A stretch of 6,296 nucleotides of DNA from NCBI GenBank assembly GCA_052148715.1, contig JBKQHQ010000203.1, positions 1-6,296 on the forward strand. Reading direction: 5' to 3'. The translations under genes and the position numbers were made by a program. The stretch comes from JBKQHQ01 sp052148715. GTDB taxonomy: Bacteria; Pseudomonadota; Alphaproteobacteria; Rhizobiales; Xanthobacteraceae. The notes beneath the pieces were generated by a model, which saw only the letters and a list, made by a program, of their open reading frames with translations, had not been told where the DNA came from and did no database searches. This document shows positions 4,866 through 6,296 of this stretch, piece after piece. How positions within the stretch are numbered: the first letter of the stretch is position 1; each line of letters opens with the position of its first letter.

Positions 4866-5573
4866 ATGTCAGGTTACCCGGGCTATGCGATGCTTCAGGG
4901 GATCACGTCGTTCTGGGCTTGGATCAAAAGGGCGTCGGCACCACGACTTTTCGGAGCCGCGGCCATTAGTTCGGCATTAGTGCCAGGATTGGCCAATGTA
5001 GCATGGAAAATCGGCGGAGACCTGTATGATTGGGGAAGACTTCATCTATTGATTAAGACGCCAACCATCACTATGCTGGTTAGTCCACAGTTCGTGGAAA
5101 AACTTGGGAAGATTGCCGATTTTCATTGCTTGATCATACGTTATGGCGTCGACGATATGTTTAAGGCTGCCGCCCAGGCATCCGATAAGGATAAGGTCGA
5201 CGGCCAACGCCAATTCAGTATCATAAACGTTGATCTAGATACGAAGCGTTCGCGATTTTTATTTAAGTTGCGTTCGCAACTTGTATTTAAGTTGCCTATT
5301 CACCCATATCTTGGGACGCAATTCAAGCTCTATGCTACACCTAAACGCAAGGGTGGCACCATAATGGACGTTGAGTCCGCTCTGCGGGAGATTAGCTCTA
5401 ATATAGAGTGCCCTGCCAAGTTCGATTTGAATACCGATCCAAAGAGCCCGGCAACATCTCTGTGTGTCGAGCGGGGCGGCAGCCAAATGGATAAGGTATA
5501 TTTCCTTGTCGATAAGTTCTGGTTCGCGAGGGCAGCAGGTGATATTACAAACAACTACGTGCCCCCGACATGA
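4866..5573 (+). CDS. Orphan protein with one N-terminal hydrophobic segment, unknown function
   Basis: A 235-residue product. The open frame extends back to 4713, but that part is the shadow of the resolvase fragment. The ATG at 4866 has AAGG about 8 bases before it and starts where the recombinase debris ends. Residues 28-47 form a hydrophobic stretch (LFGAAAISSALVPGLANVAW) that may be a membrane helix or anchor, preceded by a Trp-rich amphipathic part. The remainder is soluble, with many Lys, Asp and beta-prone stretches and two cysteines in the last third. The DNA is visibly AT-richer than the left half of the window, with codons such as TTT, ATA and TTA that the hydrolase gene avoids, a sign of transfer. 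Residues L/V-F-K-L occur twice, 8 residues apart, from a 24-bp in-frame repeat. I do not recognise a family; membrane-linked phage or island function is only a guess. Confidence 0.6.
   Translation: MSGYPGYAMLQGITSFWAWIKRASAPRLFGAAAISSALVPGLANVAWKIGGDLYDWGRLHLLIKTPTITMLVSPQFVEKLGKIADFHCLIIRYGVDDMFKAAAQASDKDKVDGQRQFSIINVDLDTKRSRFLFKLRSQLVFKLPIHPYLGTQFKLYATPKRKGGTIMDVESALREISSNIECPAKFDLNTDPKSPATSLCVERGGSQMDKVYFLVDKFWFARAAGDITNNYVPPT
5260..5295 (+). repeat. 24-bp-spaced direct repeat with an enclosed hairpin, inside the orphan gene
   Basis: TATTTAAGTTGC occurs at 5260-5271 and again at 5284-5295. Between them AAGTTGC (5265-5271) pairs with GCAACTT (5276-5282) across a 4-base loop. The 24-base offset keeps the reading frame and repeats the FKL residues. 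Confidence 0.8.
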
Positions 5574-5651
5574 GGCTGCCTCCCTCAATACAGCTGCGGG
5601 TCAAACCCCGATATGTCCTTTATCAGCCCCCTGCCCTCGGCCAATCTCGTG

Positions 5652-5664
5652 TATGATAATATCA
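5652..5664 (+). promoter_or_regulatory. Possible -10 region of the small exported protein gene
   Basis: TATGAT (5652-5657) or GATAAT (5655-5660) would serve as a -10. It overlaps the 11-bp palindrome TGATA-A-TATCA (5654-5664), about 35 bases before the start codon. No good -35 is seen, so support is weak. Confidence 0.3.
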
Positions 5665-5696
5665 CATATTGCTCCTAGCATCCCCGAGACCCACCC

Positions 5697-5915
5697 ATGG
5701 ATCGATACAGTAAAATCGTCCTTACAGTGATCGCAGTTGCTCTGTCAGTCATCGCATTGCAAAACTCTGGATTTGTTCCAGCCTGGGCCCAACAGGCTCG
5801 TTTAACCCAGGTTGAAATTTGCGGTTACTACTATCAGGATTCTCCAAATACCTCAGTTGGCTGTGTTTCAATCTCGCGCGATAAGCTTAAGGTCACAGCC
5901 GATCCAGCACTTTGA
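5697..5915 (+). CDS. Small exported or membrane-anchored protein, unknown function
   Basis: A 72-residue product with the start MDRYSKIVLT, a hydrophobic helix (residues 7-21) and an AWA motif at 29-31 that would suit signal peptidase cleavage before Gln32. The exported part is about 41 residues and holds two cysteines (42 and 56) that could form a disulphide in the periplasm. Proteins with this MDRY-KIVLT start and short tail are, from memory, frequent in Bradyrhizobium, with no known function. No good ribosome site precedes the ATG (CCACCC just before it), which lowers confidence. The gene ends just before the integrase debris. Confidence 0.6.
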   Translation: MDRYSKIVLTVIAVALSVIALQNSGFVPAWAQQARLTQVEICGYYYQDSPNTSVGCVSISRDKLKVTADPAL

Positions 5916-5954
5916 ACCATTTGTGGAGTGCTCTGGCCCCCCGTCCCGCTCAGA

Positions 5955-6132
5955 CTCCGCCAAAACCACTCCGCCATCCGCCATCTGTTCGACTGGCTTG
6001 TCGTCGGCCAGGTGATGCCGGTGAACCCCGCGTCGTCCGTGCGCGGGCCGAGCCATGTCGTGAAACGCGGTAAGACGCCGGTGCTGTCGCCGGAGGAAGC
6101 ACGGCGCGTGCTCGACGCGATCGACGTGAGCC
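5955..6132 (+). pseudogene. Tyrosine recombinase (phage-type integrase), core-binding domain fragment
   Basis: The frame reads RQNHSAIRHLFDWLVVGQVM, then NPASSVRGPSHVVKRGKTPV and LSPEEARRVLDAIDVS. This is the end of the SAM-like core-binding domain and the linker to the catalytic domain of XerC/D-like integrases, a type common in rhizobial islands. The catalytic domain with its Arg, His and Tyr residues should start directly after IDVS, but the sequence instead joins to a HigA-like start. The N-terminal part before RQNH is not recognisable either. Only about 58 codons remain, so the enzyme is dead. Confidence 0.8.
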
Positions 6133-6136
6133 AACC

Positions 6137-6170
6137 ATGGCACGCACTGCAATTCACCCGGGCGAACAGC
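6137..6170 (+). pseudogene. higA: HigA-type antitoxin, first 11 codons, cut by an insertion sequence
   Basis: From the ATG at 6137 the reading is MARTAIHPGEQ, which matches the start of HigA-family (XRE helix-turn-helix) antitoxins with their diagnostic IHPGE motif. After codon 11 the sequence changes into the IS end starting GTAAGCGG, and the fused frame stops 12 codons later. The helix-turn-helix is missing, and no HigB toxin sequence is seen upstream, where only a few bases separate it from the integrase fragment. The match is short, so the call rests on the motif and on the start context. Confidence 0.55.
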
Positions 6171-6296
6171 GTAAGCGGTCTTCTGGTCACACGGTCCTGA
6201 GGGCTTGATTTTTTGCGCGGGGCTGCGCAATTCGGCGTGTCAGGCCGCGAGCGTTTCGGTGGAACGCCCGGGCGCCCAGGCCCAGGGCATGAGCTC
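6171..6296 (-). mobile_element. IS66-type insertion sequence, right end, running off the window
   Basis: The boundary begins GTAAGCGG, the terminal sequence typical of IS66-family elements. The end of a transposase gene lies 69 bases inside (stop at 6240-6242, minus strand), the usual distance for the last gene of such elements. The 8 bases just outside, CGAACAGC (6163-6170), would be the target duplication if the other end is found. A hairpin (6213-6218 with 6225-6230) lies between gene and end. Confidence 0.6.
6240..6296 (-). CDS. IS66-family transposase (TnpC-like), C-terminal end only
   Basis: The frame entering from the right edge reads ELMPWAWAPGRSTETLAA followed by TGA. IS66 transposases usually end in E-L/V-L/M-P-W plus a short tail such as this, so 18 residues are enough for a tentative call, supported by the GTAAGCGG element end beyond the stop. 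The catalytic DDE domain would lie outside the window to the right, on the minus strand. Confidence 0.55.
   Translation of the reverse strand, partial: ELMPWAWAPGRSTETLAA

Noticed and set aside
6211..6230. TTTT followed by hairpin TTGCGC/GCGCAA as an intrinsic terminator
   Set aside because: The T-run precedes the stem on the plus strand and is an A-run on the minus strand, so it has the wrong order for termination of either transcript.
1..6296. CRISPR array or other regularly spaced repeat family
   Set aside because: No repeat of 20 or more bases recurs with regular spacing; the repeats found are isolated pairs.

Overview
The window looks like a GC-rich alphaproteobacterial chromosome, most probably a Bradyrhizobium-type member of the Rhizobiales. 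This rests on codon use, on the ArsR/SRPBCC pair facing a secreted alpha/beta hydrolase, and on rhizobial-looking integrase, resolvase and IS66-type remnants. The genus is an inference from family resemblance; no marker gene is present.

Left part (310-2286) is an orderly regulatory locus. A metal-independent ArsR-type repressor and an SRPBCC (AHSA1-like) protein form a minus-strand operon with a 14-bp overlap. They are divergent from a periplasmic alpha/beta hydrolase on the plus strand. The region between them holds back-to-back promoters that share one palindrome for both -35 boxes, flanked by two copies of ATTCAAC-N5-GGTTGA exactly 40 bp apart. This suggests that the ArsR protein controls both directions. 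Behind the hydrolase lies the wreck of an ohr (organic hydroperoxide resistance) gene that kept its ribosome site, start codon and last ~65 codons but lost its middle. The ArsR start codon region is itself a 23-bp tandem duplication, which creates an 8-codon upstream frame that ends on the real start.

Middle (2287-3023): a convergent intergenic region with two strong inverted repeats, then a minus-strand five-helix membrane protein of unknown function.

Right part (about 3200-6296) is a graveyard of mobile and phage-related genes: a tRNA T-arm-like scrap, the 5' end of an ATP-dependent DNA ligase with a stop codon inside its catalytic KxDGxR motif, a SieB-like superinfection-exclusion gene with a -1 frameshift, a small helical unknown gene, a serine-recombinase fragment, an AT-richer orphan gene of 235 codons, a small exported or anchored protein, a tyrosine-integrase fragment, the first 11 codons of a HigA-type antitoxin, and the end of an IS66-type insertion sequence that cuts the antitoxin and runs off the right edge.

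No CRISPR array, rRNA or intact tRNA is seen. I see no complete new system. The most interesting signals are the symmetric ArsR control region with its duplicated start, and the nested integrase/HigA/IS66 junction.
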